This document shows, piece by piece, positions 8,779 through 16,077 of a DNA stretch of 64,000 bases. The notes under the pieces were generated by a model. It ran no database searches, was not told where the DNA came from, and saw nothing but the letters and a program-made list of their open reading frames with translations. The DNA comes from Streptomyces varsoviensis. GTDB taxonomy: Bacteria > Actinomycetota > Actinomycetes > Streptomycetales > Streptomycetaceae. The translations under genes and the position numbers were made by a program. The stretch covers positions 62,001 to 126,000 of the forward strand of contig NZ_JOBF01000024.1 of the NCBI RefSeq assembly GCF_000718635.1. The letters are read 5' to 3'. Positions within the stretch are counted from its first letter, which is position 1; each line of letters opens with the position of its first letter.

Positions 8779-8901
8779 TCAGTCGAGGAGGGCCCGCTCG
8801 CGCACGGTGAGAGCCTGTGTCATATCCCTGGTCGGAACAGCGCACGGCGTCTGGTGCGTGCGATCGCAAGGCGCCGGAAGGTCCTCGTAGCGGAGCTACT
8901 A
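8779..8901. repeat. Possible interspersed-repeat remnant between azoreductase and hpaB genes
   Basis: This spacer contains TAGCGGAGCTA (inverted repeat around GGA, 8889-8899) and the palindrome TGCGATCGCA. It resembles, from memory only, one half of a short interspersed element seen in other streptomycetes. On the minus strand it also encodes a 14-residue open frame (MTQALTVRERALLD, 8823-8779) without a good ribosome binding site. No firm gene is seen here. Confidence 0.3.
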
Positions 8902-9459
8902 GGGCAGCGCCGGATCGACCCCTACGAGCGTCAACTCCCGCTCCACGACGGTGAGGTCGAGCTCCCACACGTCGCCGAAGATCCGGCGCATCCAGCCGAG
9001 GGCGTGGTCCCAGCCGTCCCGCGGCGTCCCCGGCCCGTACGCGCCGCCCCGGGCGGTCAGCAGCACCGCCGGCCTGCCCGCCAGCGGCTTCTGGCCGCCC
9101 GGCGCCATCCGCGGATCGGTGAGGACGAGGTCCACCCAGGTCTTCAGGTGCTGGGAGACGCCGAAGTTGTAGAGCGGCGCCGCGAAGATCATGGCGTCCG
9201 CGGCGACCAGCTCGTCGGTCAGCGCCGCCGCCAGCGCCACGGCCTCCCGCTGCTCGGGCGTGTGCCGCTCCGGCGGTACGAACCGGGTCCCGACCGCGGC
9301 GGCCCAGGCGGTCGCCGGCAGCGGGGCCTCGCCGAGGTGGCGCCGGACCACCGGCGCGCCGGGGGCCGCCGCCCGCCACTCCTGCTCCGCGAGGTCGGCG
9401 AGCGCGCTGGTGCTGGACCGGGCGCCGAGGATGCTGATGTCCAGCCGGAAGAGAGACAT
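8899..9459 (-). CDS. FMN-dependent NAD(P)H azoreductase/quinone reductase (AzoR-like)
   Basis: A 186-residue flavodoxin-like reductase. The FMN phosphate loop lies in ISILGARSSTSALA (residues about 8-21), and the family signature APLYNFGVSQHLKTWVDLV at about 96-114 is nearly textbook for AzoR/AcpD. These homodimeric enzymes carry FMN and reduce quinones and azo dyes; some free reductases feed reduced flavin to two-component monooxygenases. Start is ATG 9459 with GGAG upstream. It lies directly before the HpaB-type gene on the same strand, 157 bp apart, so it may be its electron partner or may protect against quinones made by the pathway. Both roles are inferences. Confidence 0.88.
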   Translation of the reverse strand: MSLFRLDISILGARSSTSALADLAEQEWRAAAPGAPVVRRHLGEAPLPATAWAAAVGTRFVPPERHTPEQREAVALAAALTDELVAADAMIFAAPLYNFGVSQHLKTWVDLVLTDPRMAPGGQKPLAGRPAVLLTARGGAYGPGTPRDGWDHALGWMRRIFGDVWELDLTVVERELTLVGVDPALP

Positions 9460-9509
9460 GACGGGCTCCGGTGACGGGTCGGGTCGGGTGGCTGCGGGCG
9501 CGGAATTCA

Positions 9510-9581
9510 GCGATGCGGCGATGCGGCGATGCAGCGGTGCAGCTATGCGGCGATGCAGCTATGCAGCGATGCGGCGATTCA
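9510..9581. repeat. Nine-unit 8-bp tandem repeat
   Basis: The consensus GCGATGCR is repeated nine times head to tail in the leader between the azoreductase and Rieske genes. Units 4, 5 and 7 differ by one base (GCGGTGCA, GCTATGCG, GCTATGCA) and the last has TTCA for TGCA. It lies 50-120 bp upstream of the azoreductase start, where length changes could alter promoter spacing. Confidence 0.8.
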
Positions 9582-9668
9582 TCGGGGGCGACCCCGCGTC
9601 CGAGATTCATCGGGAATCCGTTCCCTGTCAATGACGGCGGGAGGATTTCCCGGGGTCCCGGGTTCCCG

Positions 9669-9710
9669 CCTCGTTGTCCGACTGGGAATATCCCCAGTCG
9701 GACAACGAGG
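9669..9710. promoter_or_regulatory. Long palindrome in the azoR / Rieske divergent region
   Basis: An 18-bp perfect stem (CCTCGTTGTCCGACTGGG with its complement) surrounds a 6-base centre (AATATC). It lies 20 bp upstream of the TTGACG promoter that faces the Rieske operon, so an operator is more likely than a terminator. Its core, CGACTGGGAATATCCCCAGTCG, parallels the core of the hairpin at 7117 (CGAGTGGGGAGATTCCCCACTCG). Confidence 0.5.
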
Positions 9711-9729
9711 ACGGACGCCTCTGAGATCG

Positions 9730-9759
9730 TTGACGATGAACTCAGGCGGTTGCCACAAT
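9730..9759 (+). promoter_or_regulatory. Housekeeping-type promoter for the Rieske operon
   Basis: TTGACG at 9730-9735 and CACAAT at 9754-9759 are separated by 18 bp, a good match to a housekeeping actinobacterial promoter. The expected start of transcription is near 9766, giving a leader of about 60 bases before ATG 9828. Confidence 0.5.
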
Positions 9760-9800
9760 CGTCGCGAATCTTGTGCGGGCAGGCCGGCGTTCGCGTGCCC

Positions 9801-9822
9801 TGATGGAGGTTTGATGGAGGTT
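9801..9822 (+). promoter_or_regulatory. Duplicated ribosome binding site
   Basis: TGATGGAGGTT occurs twice in direct tandem, giving two GGAGG sequences. The second lies about 8 bases before ATG 9828 and the first 11 bases further upstream. The duplication is exact. Confidence 0.75.
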
Positions 9823-9827
9823 GCAAC

Positions 9828-11138
9828 ATGAAGTCGAGCCCGGATTTGCGCACCGATCTCGCCACGGGGGTGGTGGACCGGGAAATCTATACCAGTGAGA
9901 AGATCTTCGCGCTGGAACAGGAAAGAATATTCACTCGGACTTGGCACTACGCCTGCACGACCCGCGATCTGAAAAAGCCCGGAGATTACTTCACCGTTTC
10001 CATCGCCGAACAGCCGGTCCTCGTGATCCGGGGCAATGACGGGGAGATCCGCGCGTTCCACAACGCCTGTACCCACCGCGGCGCGATCCTGACCGGCGAG
10101 CGGTGCGGCAACCAGGGCCAGACCCTCAAGTGCATGTACCACGCCTGGGCGTTCAACCTGAAGGGCGACCTCACCGGCGTCCCCCACGAGGAGGGCTACG
10201 GGCCCGGCTTCGACCGCCGCGCCTACGGCCTGCGCCCGGTGCACTGCGACACCTTCCATGACCTGGTCTTCGTCGCGATCCGGCCCACCGTGCCGTCGCT
10301 CACCGACTTCCTCGGCGAGATGGCCGACCACCTCGCGCCGTACGTCCAGGGCATCGAGCCCATCGGCCGCAACAGTTGGATCTACCAGGGCAACTGGAAG
10401 TTCTGGCACGAGAACTTCCGCGACGACTACCACGCCGAGTTCACCCACCGCAGCATCCGCGACCTGCTGGTCGGCACCACCGCGCGCGGCTGGAACTGGG
10501 GCGCGGCGCCGGGCCACTCCGTCCTCCAGTGGGCCTTCCCGCCCCTCGACCCGCCGAAGTACGCCCGCGCCCTCCAGCGCTTCAGCGGCGTGGACTTCTC
10601 CGACGGCACCATGCCCGTCGGCTGGAGCAGCATGCTCGCCCAGGGCCCGCCCGGCCCGCCCGAGGGCTTCGAGGGAGGCCCCGACGGCGGCTTCGGGGGC
10701 GGCTTCGAGGGAGGCGGGCCCCCGGAGATCCGGCAGGAAGTGCTCGCGCTCTTCCCCAACCTCGACATCCAGCCCGGCCCCAAGGACACCCCGCGCGGCA
10801 TGAAGGCGGGCTTCCTCCAGACGGTCACCCCGCTCGGCGTCGACCGCACCCGCGTCGACATCACCGTCTACTCGGACATCGAGGACGACGCGGCGGCCCG
10901 GCAGGAGGCGCTGGAGAACCTCGCCGACACCCAGGGCTCGTGGGGCAAGCTGAGCTGCGACGACACCGAGGCCGCCACCCGCTGCCAGATCGGCGTGCGC
11001 GGCGAGGGCGGCCCGTACAGCCTCTTCACCCGCGGCGTCGCGCCCGGCCGGGGCGGCGAGGACGCGGACGTGCGCGACGAGTACTCGCAGCGCGAGTTCT
11101 TCCGGGTCTATCAGCAGTACCTCCAGGACGAGTCATGA
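9828..11138 (+). CDS. Rieske non-heme iron oxygenase, alpha subunit
   Basis: A 436-residue ring-hydroxylating oxygenase large subunit. The Rieske [2Fe-2S] ligands are C81-x-H83 and C102-x2-H105. The mononuclear iron site is seen in ENFRDDYHAEFTH with H202 and H207; the third, acidic ligand is expected in the C-terminal part. Start is ATG 9828 after a doubled GGAGG. Residues about 270-300 form a Gly/Pro-rich insert (PEGFEGGPDGGFGGGFEGGG) not normal for the family. The next two genes overlap it and encode the small subunit and a ferredoxin; no reductase is seen nearby. It would insert oxygen into an aromatic ring or other substrate; which one is unknown. Confidence 0.92.
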   Translation: MKSSPDLRTDLATGVVDREIYTSEKIFALEQERIFTRTWHYACTTRDLKKPGDYFTVSIAEQPVLVIRGNDGEIRAFHNACTHRGAILTGERCGNQGQTLKCMYHAWAFNLKGDLTGVPHEEGYGPGFDRRAYGLRPVHCDTFHDLVFVAIRPTVPSLTDFLGEMADHLAPYVQGIEPIGRNSWIYQGNWKFWHENFRDDYHAEFTHRSIRDLLVGTTARGWNWGAAPGHSVLQWAFPPLDPPKYARALQRFSGVDFSDGTMPVGWSSMLAQGPPGPPEGFEGGPDGGFGGGFEGGGPPEIRQEVLALFPNLDIQPGPKDTPRGMKAGFLQTVTPLGVDRTRVDITVYSDIEDDAAARQEALENLADTQGSWGKLSCDDTEAATRCQIGVRGEGGPYSLFTRGVAPGRGGEDADVRDEYSQREFFRVYQQYLQDES

Positions 11139-11659
11139 CCGCCCCGACGACGGAAGGAAGGCACGACGCCGGTATGCCGACAGCGGCCATGACCTCCCCC
11201 GGCCTGCGCGCCGAGGTCGAGGACCACTACATCTCCTACGCCCTGACCATGGACGACAAGCGGCCCAACGACTGGGTCGCGCTGTTCCTCGGCACCGGGC
11301 TCTACGCCGTCGGCACGCACAACAACGTCTCGACGACCGGCATGTGGTGGTACACCGACCGGGGCCCGGGCGCGCTGAAGGAGCGCGCCGCCTATACCAA
11401 CGGCTACCTGCGCCACAACCCGACCCGGACCCTGCACACCATCACCAACGTGCGCGCGCGGGAGACCGAGGACGGCCGGATCAAGGCCGAGGCGTACGTC
11501 GTCCTGTACGTCACCGACCGGGTCGAACTCTCCCGCTTCCACGTCTGCGGCCGCTACGACGACCTCCTCGCGCGCACCGACGACGGGCTCCGCTTCGTCG
11601 AGCACCGCGTCGTCCTCGACGCCGAGACCCTGCCCGGCAACATGGGCGTGCTGCTCTGA
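11135..11659 (+). CDS. Ring-hydroxylating dioxygenase beta subunit (SnoaL-like fold)
   Basis: A 174-residue cone-fold protein matching aromatic-ring-hydroxylating dioxygenase small subunits: RAEVEDHYISYALTMDDKRPNDWVALF at the N-terminus, NPTRTLHTITNVRA in the middle, and RFVEHRVVLDAETLPGNMGVLL at the end. The beta subunit is structural in most alpha3-beta3 enzymes. ATG 11135 overlaps the alpha-subunit stop as ATGA, implying translational coupling. A second in-frame ATG at 11174 is preceded by GGAAGGAAGG and could be used instead. Gene order alpha-beta-ferredoxin confirms the assignment. Confidence 0.88.
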   Translation: MTAPTTEGRHDAGMPTAAMTSPGLRAEVEDHYISYALTMDDKRPNDWVALFLGTGLYAVGTHNNVSTTGMWWYTDRGPGALKERAAYTNGYLRHNPTRTLHTITNVRARETEDGRIKAEAYVVLYVTDRVELSRFHVCGRYDDLLARTDDGLRFVEHRVVLDAETLPGNMGVLL

Positions 11660-11973
11660 TGCCGTCCGACCGCGAACCCGCCGGGAAGGCCCGGGTCGTG
11701 CGCGTCGCCCGCGTCGCCCGCGTCGAGGTCGACCTGACCCGCTGCGCGGGCTACGGCTACTGCGTGGACGCCGCCCCCGAGGTCTTCCGGATGAGCGAGA
11801 CCGCCGAGGTCGCCGAGGTGCTGCGGCCCGAGCCCGGCCCCGAACTGGCCGACTCCGTACGCGAGGCGGCGCGGGTCTGCCCGGCCAACGCGGTGTTCCT
11901 CTTCAAGGACCGGCCGGCGGAACCGAGCCCGGACTCGGAGCCGGACGGGGATGGGGGCGGGTCGGCCGGCTGA
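11659..11973 (+). CDS. Small [3Fe-4S]/[4Fe-4S] ferredoxin
   Basis: A 104-residue ferredoxin. The cluster-binding pattern is CAGYGYC (Cys-x5-Cys), then a distant CPANAV cysteine, with the typical AAPEVF between; three cysteines suggest a [3Fe-4S] cluster, as in ferredoxins that serve P450s and some Rieske oxygenases. It starts at ATG 11659, overlapping the beta-subunit stop (TGATG). The N-terminus repeats VARVAR and the C-terminus is an acidic Gly-rich tail. As the third gene of the operon it should pass electrons to the Rieske oxygenase; the ferredoxin reductase must be encoded elsewhere. Confidence 0.9.
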   Translation: MPSDREPAGKARVVRVARVARVEVDLTRCAGYGYCVDAAPEVFRMSETAEVAEVLRPEPGPELADSVREAARVCPANAVFLFKDRPAEPSPDSEPDGDGGGSAG

Positions 11974-12009
11974 GGGAGCGGTTCGCCGCCGCCGTTACGG
12001 TCACGTCTT

Positions 12010-12094
12010 GCCCGATGCGCCCCTGACCGACCGGGGCCATCGGGCGCTCGTACGCCCGTACGCTCGGGGAGCCGGACGGCCGCCCGGCTCCCCG
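12010..12094. terminator. Two consecutive hairpins between convergent genes
   Basis: GCCCGATG at 12010-12017 pairs with CATCGGGC at 12038-12045. A second, perfect 11-bp stem CGGGGAGCCGG/CCGGCTCCCCG spans 12065-12094 with an 8-base loop. They sit between the ferredoxin (+) and the secreted hydrolase (-) and probably stop transcription from both sides. Confidence 0.7.
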
Positions 12095-12126
12095 ACGACG
12101 GCCGCTCGGCTTTCCGATGGCGGCCG

Positions 12127-13206
12127 TCAGCCGTGGCCGACGACGCGGTTCAGCCAGCACCTGGCCGCCGCCTGGTAGACGCCGGTGTTCGGCACCAGGT
12201 TCAGGCCGTGCCCGGCCTTCGGGAGCAGGAGTACGTCGAAGCTGGGCGCGGAGGTCCAGAACGGCGCCTCCTGGGCGCGCAGGGCCGCCGTCGACGTGCA
12301 GTCCTCGTAGCCGTCGCCGCACAGCAGCGGGTCGTGGTCGCCGAGGGCGAACATGACGGGGACGTCGATCGACTTGGTGACGGCGGGGTCGGTGATGAGC
12401 GGGTCGCCCGCCTCGGCGAAGACGTTGGCGTCCTTGGTGAGTTCGTCGGTGGCGAGCACGCCCGCGTCCATCGGCTGGTCGGCGAAGAAGATGGTCTTGC
12501 GGCTGCCCGGCTTGACGGTGGCGTAACCGGCGTCGTACTGGTGCCGCCCGCCGAGCACCGGGTCGGTGTTCGGGTCCTGCCCGTTCTCGATGATCGCCTG
12601 CGTACCCGCCGGGTTGTTGAAGTGGCCCAGGTTGGTGACCAGCAACGCGTCGACGTCGTGGTATTTCGATATCTCGATCTCCGACACCGCGGAGCCGAGG
12701 GAGTAACCGGCCAGCACCACCTTGCTGAAGCCGGTGCCGCCTATTCGGCCGGCCCGCAGGTCCTGCACGACCTTGTGGATGTGGTCGGCCTCGGTGGTCA
12801 GATTCAACTGGGAGCTGGGCGGGACGGTGCTCTTGCCGGTGCCGAGCCGGTCGACGACGAAGGTGGCGTACCCGGCCCGGTTCAGCATCCGGCTGAACGA
12901 GTAGGTGTCCGGCTGGTAGGGGAAATCCCAGTAATTGTGGTTGAAGGTCGCGCCGTGCACCATCGTCACCACGGTGCCCGGCGACGCCCCGGCCGGGCGG
13001 CACAGCTTGCCCCACATCTTCCCGGTGCCGGAGCCCAGGGGGACGTCGACGGTGGTGGCCCGGCAGTCCGGAGCGGCGGGGCCGGTGGTGTGTCCGGCGG
13101 CGGTGCCGGTGCCCGCGACGCCGACCGTAAGGAGCGCCGCCGCGGCGCACGCCGTCGCGACGCGCCGCAATCTGGCGGCGGCCCGCGTCCTTATTACATT
13201 CGTCAT
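12127..13206 (-). CDS. Secreted alpha/beta hydrolase
   Basis: A 359-residue extracellular hydrolase. Residues 1-37 form a signal peptide: basic TRAAARLRRV, then an alanine-rich hydrophobic core. The nucleophile elbow GYSLGS puts the serine at 169; the expected acid is in LGDHDPL and the histidine in KAGHGLNL. The oxyanion region is VHGATFNHNYW. Start ATG 13206 is favoured by TGAGGA ten bases upstream; the frame runs on 5' without signal-peptide character. It resembles lipase/esterase-like secreted hydrolases of streptomycetes; the substrate is not inferable. It converges on the Rieske operon and has its own promoter. Confidence 0.87.
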   Translation of the reverse strand: MTNVIRTRAAARLRRVATACAAAALLTVGVAGTGTAAGHTTGPAAPDCRATTVDVPLGSGTGKMWGKLCRPAGASPGTVVTMVHGATFNHNYWDFPYQPDTYSFSRMLNRAGYATFVVDRLGTGKSTVPPSSQLNLTTEADHIHKVVQDLRAGRIGGTGFSKVVLAGYSLGSAVSEIEISKYHDVDALLVTNLGHFNNPAGTQAIIENGQDPNTDPVLGGRHQYDAGYATVKPGSRKTIFFADQPMDAGVLATDELTKDANVFAEAGDPLITDPAVTKSIDVPVMFALGDHDPLLCGDGYEDCTSTAALRAQEAPFWTSAPSFDVLLLPKAGHGLNLVPNTGVYQAAARCWLNRVVGHG

Positions 13207-13656
13207 CCCGTTCGTCCTCACTTCCTCGACTCCTCCGTGACAAACGGCAGACGCCGACCGGCAGGCTGTCGTCGCCGATGCCGTCATCGCTGTTCCGTGT
13301 CCGGGGGAGTGGGCGCGCCTCGGAAATCCATTTCCGGCGTCGAGCCGCGGCGGCAGCACGAATTCCCCGCAGTGCTCAGCCGATCCGTTTGCGTACGGAA
13401 AGGACAAAGGGCCGCGCGTGCGCGTGAATTCCCCCGGTCCGGCCGCTGTCGGGCCGGTGATACCGCGCGAGCATAGCCCGCTCCGATGCCGCGCCGTCAG
13501 CCCCCGAATCCCATACGCCCGCCCCGGGCCTGCCGCGACTTATTGACGACGCTCGTTCCTCTTCCGCTCGGTACGCGGGCGGCGTACGTTGGTGGCCGGG
13601 TATGCCCACATCGGCTCGGCCGCTGTGTCGGCGCGGCCAGCCGTCCGGCACCACCG
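13207..13656. other. 450 bp without a convincing gene
   Basis: Upstream region of the secreted hydrolase gene. Several frames are open, as expected at this GC content, but none has a plausible start with a ribosome binding site or protein-like composition. Promoter elements are not clear. Confidence 0.5.
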
Positions 13657-13866
13657 CTACGTGTATTCGTCGGGCCCGCCGCCGTGTTGGTCCTGTAGCC
13701 ATGCGATCCGGCAGCGGAGGCAGGTGAACCGCCATTGGACTTCACCGGACCCGGGGTGCGGGACCTGGCACAGAATCACCTCGATGCCCCGGCACTTGAC
13801 GCATTGCACGGGGGAGTTGGCTGTCGGCCCCTGCCGGTACGGATCGCTCCACACGCCGTCGTTCAC
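13657..13866 (-). CDS. Small zinc-ribbon-like hypothetical protein
   Basis: A predicted 69-residue protein from GTG 13866. It has two CxxC knuckles, CVKC and CLRC, about 27 residues apart, as in small zinc ribbons, and a tail WLQDQHGGGPDEYT. No function is recognised. The start is uncertain: the frame is open further upstream to a TTG at 13977, and there is no clear ribosome binding site, so a leaderless message is possible. The cysteine spacing and non-repetitive composition support a real gene. Confidence 0.55.
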   Translation of the reverse strand: MNDGVWSDPYRQGPTANSPVQCVKCRGIEVILCQVPHPGSGEVQWRFTCLRCRIAWLQDQHGGGPDEYT

Positions 13867-14082
13867 ACGGCCAGTGTGGCGGCGAAGCGCCCGCCCCCGC
13901 GGGGCCGACACCCCGGCCCGAGCCCTTCGGGGGCGGCCGCGGCGGGCGCGACGCTGGTACGTACAGGGGTGTAACAAGCCTTCCTGCGACGGTTTTTGGC
14001 CCGTTGCGGGCTCACACCGCCGCCCCCGTGGTCGCTACCTTCACCCGTTGACCGAACACACCATCAGGGGGAAAGGGCAACG

Positions 14083-15360
14083 ATGCGCCCCATCAGACCC
14101 GTCAGCCGCATGGGCAGAACGCTCATGGCCTGTGCCGCCTCGGCCGCCGTGGCCACCGTAGGACTCGCCGTCTCACCGGCCGCCGCCGCACCCGCCGCTA
14201 CGGCCGCTGCGGCCGCACACGCCAAGGCCGCCGCCACCGCGCAGGCCGAGTCCGGGGGCGCCTGCACCGCGGCCGACCTCGGCACCCGGCACCCGTACAT
14301 CAAGTCCTCCGAAGTGACCCCGACGATCACCCACTTCAAGGGCTGGTACGTCACCAGCGGCTCGACCGGCAGCCAGACCGTCACCACCAGCGTCCAGACG
14401 ACCATCACGGTGTCCGTCGGCCTCACCGGCAAGGTCGAGGGTAACTTCGCCGTAGAGACGCTCGGCAAGGTCGGCGCGAGCCTGGGCCTGGACGTGAAGA
14501 TGAGCTACACCTCCACCAGCACCGAGTCGACGGCCGTCACCTGGAACTTCCGCGACCCTGGCTATTACGGCCTCTACAAGGGCACCAAGAAGGTCACCGG
14601 CACGTACGGCAGCCTCAACTGCAACCGCGTCCAGCAGGGCGACGGCAGTTGGGCGCTGAAGTGGATCGAAGGGTCAGACACCGGCAGCTACACCACCTAC
14701 ACCGCCCTCGAAGAGGGCGCGGTGCGCTGCGAGGACAAGGTCCCCGCCAACAGCATCATGCGCAAGGCGCAGGCCCTCCTCGACTGCGGCTCCGGCACCG
14801 CCGCCGCCGAGCACCCGGCCGGCCCGGTCGCCTCCGCGAAGGCCCCCGCCACCCCGGCCCCCGCCACCCCGGCCCCCGCCAAGCGGACCGCCGCCAAGCG
14901 GGCCGCCGCCCTGAACTGCCAGCCCGCCGTCTACAAGATCGAGGTGCCCGGCAAGCCCCTGAACTGGAGCGCGCCGCTCCTGGCCAACGACGGCATCCGC
15001 CTGCGCGAATCCACCTTCATGAGCGCCCACCTCGACAACTGGCGGCTGTGCGACGTGACGGAGCGCAACGGTGTCATCGAGGCGGCCCTGTGGAACTGGG
15101 GCAACGGCGGCTGCGCCACCGTCCCGGCGAACATCGCCAACCAGGAACAGGCCTACCTGACGACGGCCACCTGCGCGCAGGACGACCTCCAGCGGTTCTC
15201 CATCTACCGCGACGTACCCGGCAGCTCGAAGATCGGCATACAGAACAAGTACACCGGCTTCATGATGGGCCACGACAGATACGCCGACGGCGAGCTGATC
15301 CGCCAGTACTCCAGCGGCCGCCAGGACGGTACGGGCACATACACCCTGACCGCGGTCTGA
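14083..15360 (+). CDS. Secreted two-domain protein with Ser/Thr-rich amphipathic segment and beta-trefoil-like C-terminus
   Basis: A 425-residue exported protein, not firmly assigned. A signal peptide ends near the PAAAAPAA run (residues 1-30). The N-terminal domain holds a long alternating Ser/Thr segment around residues 95-155 (QTVTTSVQTTITVSVGLTG ... VKMSYTSTSTESTAVTWNF). This is like the membrane-inserting hairpin of aerolysin-type beta pore formers. A Pro/Ala linker (ATPAPATPAPAK) leads to a C-terminal domain of about 140 residues with QRFSIY and IQNKYTGFMMG, like ricin-type beta-trefoil lectins. Start ATG 14083 follows GGGGAAAGGG. Pore formation is an inference from pattern alone. Confidence 0.7.
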   Translation: MRPIRPVSRMGRTLMACAASAAVATVGLAVSPAAAAPAATAAAAAHAKAAATAQAESGGACTAADLGTRHPYIKSSEVTPTITHFKGWYVTSGSTGSQTVTTSVQTTITVSVGLTGKVEGNFAVETLGKVGASLGLDVKMSYTSTSTESTAVTWNFRDPGYYGLYKGTKKVTGTYGSLNCNRVQQGDGSWALKWIEGSDTGSYTTYTALEEGAVRCEDKVPANSIMRKAQALLDCGSGTAAAEHPAGPVASAKAPATPAPATPAPAKRTAAKRAAALNCQPAVYKIEVPGKPLNWSAPLLANDGIRLRESTFMSAHLDNWRLCDVTERNGVIEAALWNWGNGGCATVPANIANQEQAYLTTATCAQDDLQRFSIYRDVPGSSKIGIQNKYTGFMMGHDRYADGELIRQYSSGRQDGTGTYTLTAV

Positions 15361-15432
15361 CGGCCCCCCTCCCGGGTGCGGACCCCGGCCCCGTGGGTCC
15401 GTCCCTCGTCTCTGCCGCCGAGCGGAGCCTTG

Positions 15433-15458
15433 AGGCCGGGGCCGAACGTCCCCGGCCT
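15433..15458. terminator. 9-bp hairpin between convergent genes
   Basis: AGGCCGGGG and CCCCGGCCT form a perfect stem with an 8-base loop. It lies 73 bp past the two-domain secreted protein gene and 58 bp beyond the end of the small operon on the other strand. Confidence 0.6.
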
Positions 15459-15515
15459 GTTGATGACGGCCGACGAGTTCTCGTCTCGGCTCGTCGCCGC
15501 CCCATCGGGCAGGTC

Positions 15516-15767
15516 CTAGGCGTCGCCTCGACCGCTGTCATCGGACTCGTCCCGGACGGTCAGCCGAACCGCCGTGTCCGGTACCCCCAGCCCGGCACGG
15601 TGCTGCGGGCACTGGCACGGAGGGAAGGTTACGGGGCCAGTCGGGGGCCTCGGCCCTTCGTCGGCCACTCCCAGGGACTCTGGGGGAACCGTGAAAATGA
15701 GGAGCGCTCCGTTGACTCCTCTCTCCGCGATCATTCGGGCCAGGTGCGCCCGCGCTGCGCTTTTCAT
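15516..15767 (-). CDS. Small hypothetical protein in regulatory island
   Basis: An 83-residue protein whose ATG overlaps the stop of the upstream 64-residue gene as ATGA, which argues for a real, co-translated gene. It contains GALLIFTVPPESLGVADEGPRP and a PPCQCPQH motif that could bind metal weakly. No family is recognised. It is the second gene of a two-gene operon divergent from an XRE regulator, a layout seen around XRE/DUF397 loci in streptomycetes, so a part in the same regulatory unit is likely. Confidence 0.65.
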   Translation of the reverse strand: MKSAARAHLARMIAERGVNGALLIFTVPPESLGVADEGPRPPTGPVTFPPCQCPQHRAGLGVPDTAVRLTVRDESDDSGRGDA

Positions 15768-15958
15768 GTGACCAGTCGCCTCAATCCGTGCTGTACCCGC
15801 TCGGTCAACTCCCGCGTGGGCTCCGCGTATTCGCGGGGCACCCAGTCGGGGGCCAATCGCCAGAATCCGCCGGCGCGAATCAGCGCGTACAGTTCCTCGG
15901 CGTCGTCCCTTGGGGCGGGAATATCGGAAGGTTGCTCGATTGCCTTGCGTGCAGTCAT
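15764..15958 (-). CDS. Small hypothetical protein divergent from XRE regulator
   Basis: A 64-residue protein starting MTARKAIEQPSDIPAPRDDAEELYALIRAGGFWRLAPDWVP. ATG 15958 is preceded by GTGAGGTCGAAC, a fair ribosome binding site. Small proteins of this kind often accompany XRE/DUF397 pairs in Streptomyces; their function is unknown. The stop overlaps the start of the next gene by four bases. It shares a 119 bp promoter region with the XRE gene. Confidence 0.7.
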   Translation of the reverse strand: MTARKAIEQPSDIPAPRDDAEELYALIRAGGFWRLAPDWVPREYAEPTRELTERVQHGLRRLVT

Positions 15959-16077
15959 GTTCGACCTCACGTGAGTTCCAACTTCTGCCACCAGCATGGG
16001 GACTTGTGCGTACGATCCAACAGGGGGTAGCCGGTTATGGCTCACCCCGTAACGCCACGCATAGCGAGGTTCTGGGC

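Noticed and set aside
13376..13745. Minus frames of 119 and 82 codons
   Set aside because: They overlap each other and the zinc-ribbon gene, show no ribosome binding site and no recognisable protein pattern.
15910..16077. Longer N-terminus for the XRE regulator
   Set aside because: The extra 56 residues precede the usual opening, lie over the divergent promoter, and ATG 16078 has GCGAGG upstream.
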